Counted from the stretch's first letter, positions 14,042 to 24,461 are shown. The stretch is 64,000 nucleotides of DNA from Pisaster brevispinus (GCA_023634235.1 JAMKCF010000009.1:5704001-5768000); one strand, 5' to 3'. A program made the numbers and translations. Notes: a model not told the origin generated them from the letters alone.

Positions 14042-14381
14042 AGGTATTATACAGGATTGGTACTAAAGGCTGAAGATACATCATCGTTGGTTTTTTTTGT
14101 CTGAAAGCTTACTGATTGTAAAGCTCATCATGATTTTTTTTCCCGTGAAATATTTCCCACCGAAAAGAAGTCATATTTGAGAAAACTGTATCTGAAAACC
14201 TATTTTAAAAATGTCTTTACATGCTGAAAATTGTGCGTGGTTTTTCACTATTTTCTCCTGACGCACACAACGGATAAAGCCCAAATTTTCACAGGTTTGT
14301 AATTTCATGGATTTCATATTTAAAAAAACATGAACACTGTCTGCGACTATTTGTCAGCTCTACCAATCCTGTATAATACCT
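14042..14381. mobile_element. TTAA-flanked MITE, copy 1
   Basis: 340 bp bounded by TTAA on both sides (14038-14041 and 14382-14385). The ends are perfect inverted repeats of at least 20 bp (aggtattatacaggattgg and its inverse). The interior is shared with copies at 23440 and 27389. TTAA targets are typical of the piggyBac superfamily. No transposase is encoded. Confidence 0.88.
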
Positions 14382-14799
14382 TTAAAATTCAATTCAGACG
14401 ATGGTCTACTCTTAATTTCTACCATTTGGTATCATTTTTTATTTCTGAGAAAAATCTGAGAACATTTTTAATAATAATGAGTGATGTAATTGATTGAGAG
14501 AGCAGGAAATATCCACCCCCCCCCCACCTTCCTTACTGAGAGTGCAACTGCAAGACCCATGTAACGTTCAGCTTCAGAGGTAGCCATTGTTGATTAATGT
14601 TCACTCCGTCGTTCTCTCTATGCCTGGCTCCTAGGCAAGTCACAATCCATCATGGCTCCATAGCTCATAGTGTTGACATTAGCTGAGGGATAAAAGGGAC
14701 ATCTGCCTCACTTAGTTTGGATTTATAAATTGTGAGCGGCGAGAAAGTCTTCGAGTCTCGCATACTGCGCAGTCAGAACGTCACCGCTGTGGCCATGTT

Positions 14800-14945
14800 T
14801 GTCGTGCCGTGATCCTCACGGAGCCCTGTGTGGAGACTGACTGGTTTACTACACTGTTCTTAATCTCTGATGTTACCAGAGCAGGGGTTCAAATCCAGGC
14901 GCAGCTGGTTATTGCTTTTAAGCAAGATATTTAAACATGACGAGT
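14800..14945 (+). mobile_element. Degenerate tRNA-like SINE
   Basis: A B-box-like GGTTCAAATCC near 14885 is followed by 'attgcttttaagcaagatattta', close to the tail of the family-3 SINE at 16100. Borders are approximate. Confidence 0.5.
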
Positions 14946-15224
14946 TTGTCCTATGAACTTCAATGTTGAGCTTCATAAGTCTAGAGTCCAAGTTAATGAA
15001 TTTTTAGGAAAGAACAAATAGAGACTTATTCACGTTTCTCAGGTGGAGATCGCTCAAAGTGAGATGGTGGCCATAAAGAGGGATACAGGCTTTTAGCCAG
15101 GATTTGAAAATAGGGTGTCCAAATTTGACTGGATTGGAAAAACAGGTTGCCAATTTTTTTTAGCGGCAATTAGCGGGGGTCCAGAGGTTGCAACCTACTA
15201 CATGTATTATAGACGGATAGATTT

Positions 15225-15275
15225 TTAGTCTTTGAGAAAGACTTTGCTAGGGTCCAAACGTCAGGCTATTAACTT
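15225..15275 (-). repeat. Short dispersed motif, family K
   Basis: 'tctttgagaaagactttgct' is the inverse of aaagtctctg-type copies at 26693-26745, 43685-43730 and 49990-50035 (agcagagtctttctcaaagg). It is a short end piece of some element. Confidence 0.6.
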
Positions 15276-15329
15276 TTTTTTTTGCATAGACAGATAGAAG
15301 TGTAACTGTATCTGATTCTTTATTATTAT

Positions 15330-15485
15330 TCATCCCTCGGACATGCAGTTCTAGGGGATAGATCCTTTTCCCACACTGACCCTTTGGAATAAGCTCCCAC
15401 TCATATTTCATAATTTGTGCCTTTTAGTGACCTCAAAGTTGTTCTCAAAACCCACCTCTTCCTGATTAGTGCCAGTTGAACCATG
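15330..15485 (+). mobile_element. Decayed LINE reverse-transcriptase 3' end
   Basis: One frame reads LWNKLPL and, after a frameshift, another reads SDLKVVLKTHLF. This is the familiar non-LTR retrotransposon ORF2 C-terminus (LWNxLP...FKxxLKTHLF). It is broken by a frameshift and truncated. Confidence 0.65.
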
Positions 15486-15815
15486 ACTCCTTGTGCTAGT
15501 AGTTTACTTAAGTTGAAGATATTGAATTTGTGCATTGTATAATTTGTTCTTAAATTTTAGAAAGTTGTTGTATTTAAAAAAATGTTTGTACTAGGTCATG
15601 AGCATCAAGGCTTGAGGGGTACCGGCTTGTAATTGTGCTCTTCTTATTATTATGTCAAGACTATTTACCCAATCATTTGTGGTTGAAAGCAAGATGACTG
15701 CAGTTCAACAACAAAAATATTGCCCAGTCCACAATTACAAAATGTTATGGAGAAGTAAGCTCAATTACTACAATAAACATACAAAGAATTAAGTATTCAT
15801 CTTTCCTTGTTGCAG

Positions 15816-16049
15816 AGACTTGAAGAAGAGCTGTCCGCCCACCAGGCGTTACTGAAGTCAGTCGCCCGCCGTGGGTCAAGACGGCGCTCCCACGCAAGCA
15901 ACTCTCCTAGTGATGATGAAGAAGTGAACGGCAAGGAGGATTCAGACCCGGAGCTGTCTGAGATGAAGGCCAAGTGGCGTGAGATCTCCATGCAGGAGGC
16001 AGAGAGGAAACAGCAGCTACAGGCATCGTTGGAGTATGCAAGACCTCAG
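15816..16049 (+). CDS. SYNE1: Nesprin-1-like exon 1 of fragment: spectrin repeat with charged insert
   Basis: The exon has 78 codons, phase 0 at both ends, with acceptor ttgcag and donor CAG|GTAGGT. It starts RLEEELSAHQALL, typical of a spectrin helix B. It then carries an unusual polar stretch with SRRRSH followed by SPSDDEEVNGKEDSDPE, and resumes with the helix-C signature AKWREI. The insert is basic then acidic, looks disordered, and offers RRGS/RRRS-type kinase sites and SDDEE-type CK2 sites. There is no in-frame ATG start, so this is an internal exon and the gene extends upstream of the window. Confidence 0.92.
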
Positions 16050-16099
16050 GTAGGTGTTTGGGTTGTTAAGGTTTTAGAGTTAGCTCCTTTGTCTTCTTC

Positions 16100-16240
16100 T
16101 ATGATGTGGCTGAGGGGTCATAGTGCAATTGGACCCACAGTCTGTTGGCTGAATCATCGGAGTGTGGGTTCGATTCCCGGTCATGACACTTGTGTCCTTA
16201 AGCAAGGCACTTTAGAACTATAGTTGCTTCTGCTACCCCA
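16100..16240 (+). mobile_element. tRNA-derived SINE, family 3
   Basis: It has the B box GGTTCGATTCC at 16167-16177, then 'gacacttgtgtccttaagcaaggcacttta', a body found again at 31474 and inverted at 25330 and 58995. It starts about 50 bp after the exon 1 donor, and so extends the exon 1 reading frame by chance. Confidence 0.85.
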
Positions 16241-16361
16241 GGTGTGTAAATTATGGTAACCTGCGAGGGCTGACTTAATATTAGGTTGGAGTAACCCCTT
16301 AGCGACTGGTCCTGCAATGATTTTTGCTCAGAAAATTTATTGAGCAAGATTTTCATTTCAG

Positions 16362-16431
16362 CAGCTTTATGAAAATTTGCCCGAGAAGTCCATGAAGCCA
16401 GGACTCAACATTCCAGGAGCCATACCCAAAG
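16362..16431 (+). CDS. SYNE1: Candidate 70-nt cassette exon (unproven)
   Basis: An AG at 16360-16361 after a T-rich tract is followed by an open 70-nt stretch reading QLYENLPEKSMKPG and then LNIPGAIPK. It ends at AAAG|GTTTGA. It enters in phase 0, matching exon 1, but leaves in phase 1, which does not fit the main acceptor of exon 2. It does fit an alternative acceptor inside exon 2 (after 'cccaccag', 18539), which would give K-V-RRSLTF. The clean reading and two-sided phase fit make it worth listing. It could still be chance. Confidence 0.35.
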
Positions 16432-16839
16432 GTTTGAGAATTACATCTCAAGACTGTCAACATGTACAATACATAATGCAAGAACAATTCCAATGTTACA
16501 AGTAGGGGATACGTCAGTCATTTCTTTGTCATGAGCTTCCAACAATAAAAGCCACTTTGCTGCAGTGAAGATGAATATAATAATTAAACATGTGCTTTGA
16601 AGATTCAGATTTACTTTTTGCGAATGCCATCAACAACAAAGAAAGGCTCACTTTGATTTCATACACAAAGACTGAACTTATCACTCAAATCAGTGGAACC
16701 TTGAAATGGGTGTGTATTCTAGTAAAGTTAAGTGTGTAAAATATTGACTTATTTTTGCAATGCAGAACACGTACCTGCAAAAAACAAGAGCTCACATTTT
16801 ATGGGAGTTAAAAATAGATACGGAGAGCAGTTTGACATT

Positions 16840-16915
16840 TTTTGACCCAATTCACCTGGCGTCATCATCACAATGATCTTGGGTTCACCATTCTGGGATT
16901 CCTTATCCCCATGTG
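16840..16915. repeat. Dispersed repeat, family L copy 1
   Basis: Shares gacccaattcacctgg, gtcatcatcacaat and the following ttgg..cattctggga segment with 41285-41365. Confidence 0.7.
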
Positions 16916-18014
16916 GTATTTTTTAAAGATGAAATAAAGCACTTTACGTAGGGAAGAAAAGTTACAATTTTATAAACAATTTTGGGTTGAACAAAGAACA
17001 TTTTAAAAATAAGTTGTTAGCTTCTTCTTTTTATTCCCTCAAAATGTTGTTGATGCATTTCTGCAACATACGTGAACATGTTCCCTCATAAAACGTCACA
17101 GCATGGATTTTTTTGTTTCCCCACCATGCCTCACAGGCATGTCAGCCTATGGCCCAATTACTCCGCACAGGTTTTCAATATTCCCACCGGAGACCCAAGT
17201 TCAGGATCTGCATGAGGGAGATCTACCCCTAATGCAATCTAGGAGACAAAACACACAGATTGCGTGGCAGCAAATAGCACGCCAAAGGGCGTTCAGCTTG
17301 ATCACGAACCGCTGCCAGGAGCTTCTTATTTATGTGTCTCTCAGCTCAGCCCGCTCGTCAGCCACTGCCTTGCTTGCTGTGCCTGCCGCCTGTGTCATGG
17401 CTTGAACAAGATGAATTATTTATGGCGGGATGCAACCGAGCAGCTTCGTTGGGAATACTCTTAGCGCCAAATTCTCTCCTTGGAAATTCTTTCCGCATGA
17501 ACTATCTTGAATCTACTCATTGTGGGTCACCTCCATAAAGATGTGGCAGGGGATCATTCTGAAAAAGTGCATCTTGTCCATTAATGGAAACTGTACAGCG
17601 CTTAGTTTAAACTCTTCAATTAAAACCACAAAGATATCACAAATAAGTGGATCTTGCAGGTGTTGGCTCTGTTTTCTTCAACTTGTCATTTCTGATTTGT
17701 TTCCTTATCTCATCTTGTCTGCTCCAACATTTCCAGAGTTGTCCTCGTTTCTTCTCTTAGAAGCTACTATATATAGACCATGTAACCTTTGCTTTAAAAT
17801 AAAAAAGATTGACCTTGTACATTCCAGGGCCTTTCTGGCAGGCAAGATACTGCACTAGTCATAAGGGAAATTGTATATTTTATGAAAGTAATAGCTGGAC
17901 GAGTTTTGAGATATACTCCCTTCTTCATATCAAAACTTTGTAAAAATTAGTGCAACCTCCATAAAATGTACGATTTTATGTTTGGTTTTTTTTCGTGCCT
18001 GCAAGAAGTCTAAA

Positions 18015-18100
18015 GAAGTCCGATGAACAAAGAAAAAAATCACTCAAGCAGGACTTGAACCTGCAACCTCTGGATTAACGAGCCAGTGCACTTACATCTT
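18015..18100 (-). mobile_element. SINE family 4 fragment, reverse
   Basis: Reverse-strand B box (aggacttgaacc) and 'ctctggattaacgagccagtgc' match the family-4 copies at 38150 and 59316. Confidence 0.7.
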
Positions 18101-18390
18101 ATTTCAGACTTTCATTTTCTCCACTTGGTAAAAAAGAGTAGCTGTAGTTTCCTTAAGAAATAAAGAAATCATTCTTTTTGATCCAATTCTCTGATATTGA
18201 GAACCCTGTTATCAAAAGCTTCCTGAAATCTGTAACTCCAGGGTTAAGGTGAAAATGGCATCATTTCAACACACCTCCTAAACTTGGGATCTTAGTTTCA
18301 GACCTTTTTTTGTCGGCAGTGACCCTCGACCCTGTTTAATTACTAGGCTAAGGACCTCCCCTGGGTCATATTTATAGCCAGAGGAAATAA

Positions 18391-18407
18391 TGCCCCCTGC
18401 TGGCGGA
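18391..18407 (-). promoter_or_regulatory. CTCF-like core motif (candidate)
   Basis: tgccccctgctggcgga resembles the reverse of the vertebrate CTCF core (GCCCCCTGSTGGC). It lies about 95 bp upstream of exon 2. It is a motif resemblance only. Confidence 0.3.
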
Positions 18408-18502
18408 TAGGTAAATAACGCCCACTCCCAAGATCAGAACCAATCAAGATGAAATTAACACCCTTTTTTTTTCTTCTCCCCTAAAACTGTATCCTCTTGC
18501 AG

Positions 18503-18643
18503 GAAAGCAATGGAATGCAATACCCACCAGTAAGACGGAGTTTAACCTTTGACCTCCCGGAGAGTTCAAGTGGAGGGGACAATGAGAATCTGAAGGCATC
18601 TCTGACAGCCTTGAATCAATGCTGGGAACACATTCAAGCTCAG
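18503..18643 (+). CDS. SYNE1: Nesprin-1-like exon 2: inter-helix linker and helix C
   Basis: The exon has 47 codons, phase 0/0, acceptor cctcttgcag and donor CAG|GTAAAT. The first half is non-helical (ESNGMQYPPVRRSLTFDLPE, then SSSGGDNENL). The second half is helix C of a spectrin repeat, with NQCWEHIQAQ. RRSLTF resembles a basophilic-kinase site. Together with the insert in exon 1 it forms a flexible, probably regulated segment in an otherwise rigid rod. A secondary acceptor-like 'ccaccag' lies inside the exon at 18533-18539. Confidence 0.88.
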
Positions 18644-21600
18644 GTAAATAATAGACACGTCATGTAAGTCATGTATTATTTGTTTTGTGTCGGGTAACAA
18701 AGTATCGTTGCTTAACTCTCAGGTACATCCTTGTCGTCAGACATCTGCTCTAGCATGGCAAAGGTCGTAGTTTCGACAGAATGTCTGAAGGAGTGTTATA
18801 GAGAATATTATTTTTGATTTACCCTCTAGTGTTCACATGTATTTATTTAAGTGGACCCACGCTAGAATCAGACAAAGAAGCATTTACACATTGTTTATTC
18901 TTTTGATTGACCTAGCGTTGCTCAATGTTGAGACTATAGCAGGGGATTTCCAAACCATCTATTTCACATCCATGTTACCAGAAACCGGTAAACGCTCTCT
19001 CCCCCCACCTATGCAATACCTCCAGGTTCCCTTCATACACCGACCATAAAACATGTTTCCAAATAAACATGGCCCTGTACAAAAGTGTAGCACGCCATCT
19101 TCCCACGAAGAAGTTATAATCAGTGCGATGGAATCAATATTTTGAGGGAGCTTGGCCAATGTTACGGATAGCGTATCAGATTAGATTCAGATTGATTGGT
19201 GTGATACCCACGTCAGTGGCAGTACCAGTCAAATCAAGCTAGGCTGAGATACGTGGTATGGAAATACAGTCAAATTGCCTTAAAGAGGGGGGTACTAATG
19301 TCGAATTCTGTTTTTGTGATGCACTCGTTTTCCAATAAAGTCCTTATGAAGGTGGACAAAAAATATCACAAGTCTCTAACCTAATATGTTAAAATGGTGT
19401 AAAATGTCATTATGTTGATACTTTTATAGAGCGAAATTGAAAACTGAATGACAAAATTGGATAGCAACAATAAATGGTTAAGTACATTCCACACAGAAAG
19501 GTCAAATTCAATGCTATCTTAGCAATTCAGGAATGAACTAAAATTCCTCTGTACAAAAATGTACAGACCCATTTGTTTGAAATGTGACATCATTGGATGT
19601 TTTTCAGATATTAACGAATTTCTCACTGATATGCTATCAAATACAATAGCATTTTTCATCGTTTTAATGTGAGATAAGAGGTTTCTATAAAAAGAAATCC
19701 ACTTTCATAAGGACTCTACCTATTGGAAAGTGAGTGCATGACAAAGATGAATCTTACCTTAGAGCCCCTCAGCTAAACGTAAATCTGTATGATTTTATGC
19801 AACCTTAATGTGCTTACTCCACATCGGGTTTTTACCGTGAAAGTTGTGTCTTTGTTTGCATTGTAAATGTAATTGTATTCATTGTAAATATTAGTGTATA
19901 ACTGTCTACCTAGTTTTTATTTTTAATGAAGTTATAGCCAATGGAAACCAAATTTCTCTATTTGTTTATGATGCGGACAAATAAAAATGAATATCTATAT
20001 ATCTAAGGAGAGGCTTACAGTGGGATTTTGTAGGTGCCCCCCAAAACATCTAGTTTCATGAACTATTTCATTTATGTTGTGGTGTGCATTTTTGGTTTCT
20101 TTTTCTTTTTCCAGCTCCTAGGAATATGTTTGGTCTTAGATAGATGACTCTTTACAAATCTGTACTAACATTCTTATTATTTAGCTATATTTGTGATATC
20201 ATAATAGCTGTGATCGTTAATGATAAATAGCAATAACATGTTATAGATTCAAGAATTATGTCATTTAAATATATCTGTGATATCAAGATAAGCATTATGA
20301 TTGTAATAAGTATTGATAACATGTTTTGTTCTTTTTTTATGTTGAACAAACAGTTTCTCGCCAGATGGCAGGTTTTTCATTGTTTAAAACAACAATGCCT
20401 ATTTGTGTAAAGGAATTTTTATGGTAGATGATGAACGATACCTTACTTAACATAAAGTCAGCTTTTGTATGCTAAACAGCTTGGAAATCTTGGTTAGGCC
20501 AATAGCTGTGGCTTCCCTCAACTATTGACATAAAGCGCTTCGGCACCGATTTCTGTAATAGCTACATGCATTGCTGCAAACCTGAACAGCCATTTGCATT
20601 TTGATGTTGTTCGCTTTTGGTAACATGTTTTGGTAACATTTAATCTGTGAAACTTTATTCATAACACTTTACAAACGGAAAAAAAGGGGTTAAATTTAAT
20701 GGCAGAATGCTATTGAATTGACTCAAATTTATATATTTGCCGTCCTTACAGGATATTACCAGTATTGGTATAGATATTGTTATTGAGTTTATTATATTAT
20801 ACACACCTGATAAGTTCTGCAATTCAAAACTCCATTCAAAACATTATTTACACCCGGGGGAAATTTTTTTTGTTACCCTAGTACCTAAATGTGATCATTG
20901 ATGCAGTAAAGGAAAGGCCAGAAACCTTGACATTCGTGCGGCACGCTTGAAGTAAATCGCACCCACATTGTGGTTACTCTTAAAAACGCAATTCAAAATC
21001 TAAATTTTTGTCATGTTTCCCTCTGTACAAATTATTAAATTGCTGTTAAGGAAAACAAATTTCACAATCAGTTTATCACATTTAAGCAGCGGAAAAGCCA
21101 AATGCTAATTTTGTTGATTGTACGTCGCATTGTCAGCTCGTTTTAGGTCAAGGTCTTCTAGACACTGTGGAGAAATGTCTCTCTTGGATCTCTTGAAACA
21201 GCAAGGATGAAATCATGCATTGTAGCTGCAAGCGTCTTAATACAAGAGACGGCCTTTAAGTTCACCGATGTGAAACGCTGAATTTCCCCTCCTGTACTGG
21301 CCGTCCATTTGACTAGCCCATTGACCAAAGTGCAAAGAACTCAGAACAGAACTGATCATGTAGATTATGATTGAGAGGAACAACAGTGCCCATTATTTGT
21401 TTCTTGACTCTTGTGCAAATTGGTTGACTTTTGTTTATTGGTAGACATTGCTTTATCTCTAAGAGGAAGTTGTGAGGATTCTGGGAATTTGTTTTATTGG
21501 GGATGGGCTTCTCTGGTTGTTTTGACTTTTTTTTATGAAAATGGGCAAGTTTTCACTCGAAAAACTTTGATTATTTTATTAGATTAATTAATCTTACTGG

Positions 21601-21875
21601 TATTAACATCAATTATGGAAATGTTATAATAGAAAAATGCAAAAATTGGTTTGCTTTCCTCAAATTGATAAAGTAATGTTTCCTGGAGACGATGCATTTT
21701 CTACAAATCCTTCAAATTATGAAACAATAATTATTTATGACAAACAAAATGGATTGATTGAAATTTTTGTTAAATGTTTAATCAAGAAAATACATTATTA
21801 TCTTCCCCCAAGAAATAAAAAGTAATTTTTAGAAATCTTTAAACCATCTCTGTTATCTTTTTTGTTTTTACCCAG
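18644..21875 (+). other. Intron 2, 3.2 kb
   Basis: It holds a decayed tRNA-like fragment near 18740 ('tctgctctagcatggcaaag', like SINE-1) and the long-TIR MITE at 19285-19770. The rest is AT-rich sequence. No exon-like stretch is seen. Confidence 0.85.
19285..19770. repeat. Long-TIR MITE, copy 2
   Basis: Arms of about 65 bp are imperfect inverted repeats (gcactcgttttccaataaag and ..attggaaagtgagtgc), bounded by gaggggg and cccctc. The interior matches 4480-5090. It is non-coding. Confidence 0.85.
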
Positions 21876-22034
21876 GTTGAAGACAAGCAGACGAGACTAG
21901 AACAAGCGTATGAGTTCCAGTCAGCATACCAGACAGCTCTACAGAGAGTCTCTGGTTGGCTGGACAACATGCAACTCAAACTCTTCTCCTCCAATTGGCA
22001 GAAAGATACCGAGACTCAGCTAGCTGAACATGCG
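21876..22034 (+). CDS. SYNE1: Nesprin-1-like exon 3: spectrin repeat linker and helix A
   Basis: The exon has 53 codons, phase 0/0. The acceptor follows a strong pyrimidine tract (tttttgtttttacccag) and the donor is GCG|GTAAGG. The peptide begins VEDKQTRLEQAYEFQSAYQ, the continuous helix joining two repeats. It goes on to ALQRVSGWLDNMQLKL, the helix-A signature with its conserved Trp and Leu, and ends in a polar turn and the start of helix B. Confidence 0.94.
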
Positions 22035-22077
22035 GTAAGGACCCCCAAATGACCAGAAATTCCATTTTACGCAGTTC

Positions 22078-22372
22078 TTCCCATCATTGGCTTGTAAAAA
22101 CTACTACGGGCTAGTAAACACCACTTCTCAACTTGCCCTGTGGGCTACTAAAAAGTCTGTAACCCACTTGTTTGTTATGCTAATTTTTCTTCCTTTTCAA
22201 ATGCGAATAATACTTTTTTCAAATGTTTTGATATATTTCTGAATGAGTGCATATATTTCATTTGACCAATAAACTTGTTATAATCATGACCATTAGATAC
22301 CTCACGAAGATAAAGTTTTGACAATACATGATTGAAATTTGGGCAAATAAAACTTCCTAGGGGCAAGTCAAA
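22078..22372. repeat. Dispersed repeat, family I copy 1
   Basis: It shares ctcaacttgccc, tttgaccaataaact, 'gacaatacatg' and the spacing between them with 57610-57880 in the same orientation. Confidence 0.75.
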
Positions 22373-22404
22373 TGCACAGGCTGCTTGATTAAAAGCTTAA
22401 GCAC

Positions 22405-22582
22405 AAGGCCCGAAATTATTGCTTAACAATTTTCTGCTGAGCAAAAATATCAGGATACCAGTCACAAATGGTACACGTGGCGTGGTGTTTTGGCTGGTAA
22501 CCTAAATCTGGTAAGCATATTACTTGTTTTTTTCTGATGGGCTACTTTTTGCGCTGAAAAGTAGATCTATGAAATTGGGCCT
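22405..22582. repeat. Foldback element of 'gggcccaatttcat' type
   Basis: The ends ggcccgaaattattgcttaa and atgaaattgggcct are imperfect inverted repeats. It is the same end type as elements at 28833, 34148, 58157, 58372 and 62056. Confidence 0.7.
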
Positions 22583-22682
22583 AGATATAATTTGCAGTTA
22601 ATCGCAAACCATTTACCACAGATCATTTGCAGATAAAGCCATTTACCAAGCCTATTTTTATTTTTTTTCTCCACATGAACAG

Positions 22683-22895
22683 AATCTTCAAGAAGAGATT
22701 CACTCTTTCCAGGACCAGCTAGAGGTCATGAACGAATCTTGCCAAGCCGTCCTGCTGGAAACCAACGAGCAGAGTCGGCAGTTGATCCGGCAGGCCCTCG
22801 GTGACCTCAACTCACGTATGTCAACACTGGAGACTGAAGCCCAGCAGAGAGAGCAAGAGCTCATGGAGAAGAACAGGAGACAAAAAGCATTCCAG
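22683..22895 (+). CDS. SYNE1: Nesprin-1-like exon 4: spectrin helices B and C
   Basis: The exon has 71 codons, phase 0/0. Its acceptor is 'ccacatgaacag' and the donor CAG|GTGGGG. It encodes helix B (NLQEEIHSFQDQLEVMNESC) and helix C (LIRQALGDLNSRMSTLETEA, then QQREQELMEKNRRQKAFQ). The helix-C Trp usual for the family is replaced, since the corresponding position reads SRMSTL. Strongly charged heptads make the coiled-coil assignment secure. Confidence 0.94.
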
Positions 22896-23264
22896 GTGGG
22901 GTGTTTGTGATTGCCTGGGGAGAAGGCCCCATAGCATGTACAGTCTTGAAAGTTACACAATCTATTACTTCACATCTACTCCATGCACAGATAGAGTACT
23001 TGTCTTCATCTTACTAGCGATATCAAGAGCATAAGTTCAGTACAAGACCCTGTACTTTACTGTACCCTTTGACATTTATAGAAACGAATCATTTAAATTC
23101 TTGCACTGGGAATGTAACAAAACACTAACAAGTGCCCTCAACAATCATTGTAGATAAATTACAAAATTTCAAGAGGTTGGCAAAGTTGAGTGCACTGGCT
23201 GTATAAGAAATTTCAGACTATCTTGGGTAGTATCAAGTGTGGTTTATAAATAGAAAAGGTGCTA

Positions 23265-23405
23265 TTTCTGAATTGGTGGCTACCTCTGTGGCTGTTGCTA
23301 AGGGCACTGCTATGGCATGTATGGGCCTCCTATGCTTTAAACGCTTGTTCCCATAGCAATCAAGCCACAGCTGCAGCCGTAACGGCTAATTCAGACAAGG
23401 CAGCT
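23265..23405. repeat. Foldback element, family F copy 2
   Basis: It carries gtggctgttgctaagggcac and cacagctgcagccgtaacgg, with attggtggct/ggctaattcagac as inverted ends. Confidence 0.6.
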
Positions 23406-23439
23406 GCTTCAGTTTCCTACTTCATGATCCAGTTTTTAA

Positions 23440-23794
23440 AGGTAATATACAGAATTGGTAAGAGTTAAAGACGACATTCTTTAATTTTAATCTGAAAGCT
23501 TACTGATTATGAAAGTCATACTGGAACCATTTCTTCTGTGAAATATTTCCCTCTGAAATAAACTCATTCAAGAAAACTGTATCTAAAAATCCTTTAAAGT
23601 ATATATATATTTTTTAAACCGCTTATTTACATGCTGAAATTTGTGCATGGTTTTTCACTATTTTCTGCTGACTCACACTATGGATTAAGCCCAAATTTTC
23701 ACAGGTTGGTTATTTTATGTATGTGGTTGATCACACAAAACATGAACACTATCTGTGACTGTTTTGTCAGCTTTACCAGTCCTGTATAAAGCCT
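23440..23794. mobile_element. TTAA-flanked MITE, copy 2
   Basis: 355 bp between TTAA at 23436-23439 and 23795-23798. TIRs (aggtaatatacagaattgg and its partner) are slightly diverged. The interior 'gtgcatggtttttcactatt' is shared with copies 1 and 3. Confidence 0.87.
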
Positions 23795-23856
23795 TTAAGT
23801 ATTCTTCCTTTTTTTCGCATCGTGTTATTATTTTTGGTCTGAAATGTTATAATCAG

Positions 23857-23967
23857 GATGAAGTTCAGGTCTTCCAGGGCTGGTTGGGCGATGCAAAGAA
23901 GAAGCTGAACAGCCAAGAAGAGTCTGAGAGTACGTTGTCATTAGAGGACAAGATCAACCAAAATCAG
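23857..23967 (+). CDS. SYNE1: Nesprin-1-like exon 5: spectrin helix A
   Basis: A short exon of 37 codons, phase 0/0, donor CAG|GTAAGA. It encodes a helix A (DEVQVFQGWLGDAKKKL) and the turn NSQEESESTLSLEDKINQNQ. Its acceptor 'aatgttataatcag' has a weak pyrimidine tract. A TTAA-flanked MITE ends only 62 bp upstream, at 23794, so the branch point must lie in the remaining gap or inside the element. Confidence 0.92.
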
Positions 23968-24461
23968 GTAAGACAACTCATTCGCCAATTTCCCTCCGCA
24001 CTCTCTTCACATGGATAAATGTTTGTCGATATTTTGCATGGAAAAAGAAAATGGCTGATGGACTCAATATGGTGTTATTTTTTTTCATGGCTTATCGATA
24101 TTTAATCAACGGAGTTAAACACACATGTGTAGATTGTTCTATTCTTTGAATTATGTCACTCTACTTACCGATAGAGCGAATACTACATTTGCATAAATTC
24201 CTGTGCTATTAACCTCACACAGACACACACAATAGCACCCTCTGCTGTCCTAACCACAAAGCCCTGTGCCATACTAGTGTCCTCTTTTTCTCTTAACATC
24301 GTCATAAAATTATTCAAGTTCCTTGATTTGTCGCCCTTTTGTTTTCAAGAATTGCCATAGTTTGAATAATAAAACAAAAGTGGAGAATACGTAGAATTGA
24401 GTTAGGTTTTTCTGGATAGTGTTTTTGAAGTGAAGAAAGAGTAAAGCCTGGTTCATACTTC

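Larger units (their letters stand above)
1..15815 (+). other. Intron (or far-upstream gene region), no exon recognised
   Basis: No stretch combines an open frame, spectrin-like composition and splice sites. Because 15816 is an internal acceptor, this is most simply the tail of an intron longer than 15.8 kb. It holds a (CT)n tract at 411-451, two minisatellites, and copies of dispersed families (see separate entries). It also has G or C homopolymer runs at about 7159-7169 and 14514-14524. The rest is AT-rich with no pattern I can name. Confidence 0.75.
16050..18502 (+). other. Intron 1 with SINE, candidate exon and unique block
   Basis: It contains the family-3 SINE, the candidate cassette exon at 16362-16431, a family-L repeat at 16840-16915, and a GC-richer apparently single-copy block at 17100-17480. 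A reverse tRNA-like fragment lies near 18015-18100. A CTCF-like core motif lies near 18391. Confidence 0.85.
22035..22682 (+). other. Intron 3, two dispersed elements
   Basis: It is almost entirely occupied by the family-I repeat (22078-22372) and a foldback (22405-22582). Confidence 0.85.
22896..23856 (+). other. Intron 4
   Basis: It contains a family-F foldback (23265-23405) and TTAA MITE copy 2 (23440-23794), which leaves 62 bp before exon 5. 22896-23260 shows nothing I recognise. Confidence 0.85.

Noticed and set aside
15056..15071. Possible 16-nt exon (after ctcag, before gtgaga)
   Set aside because: It is too short and its length is not a multiple of three. A phase fit with exon 1 would need an unseen upstream exon.
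17103..17405. 100-codon open frame on the plus strand in intron 1
   Set aside because: It has no family resemblance and no supporting splice context. I treat the region as possible regulatory DNA instead.
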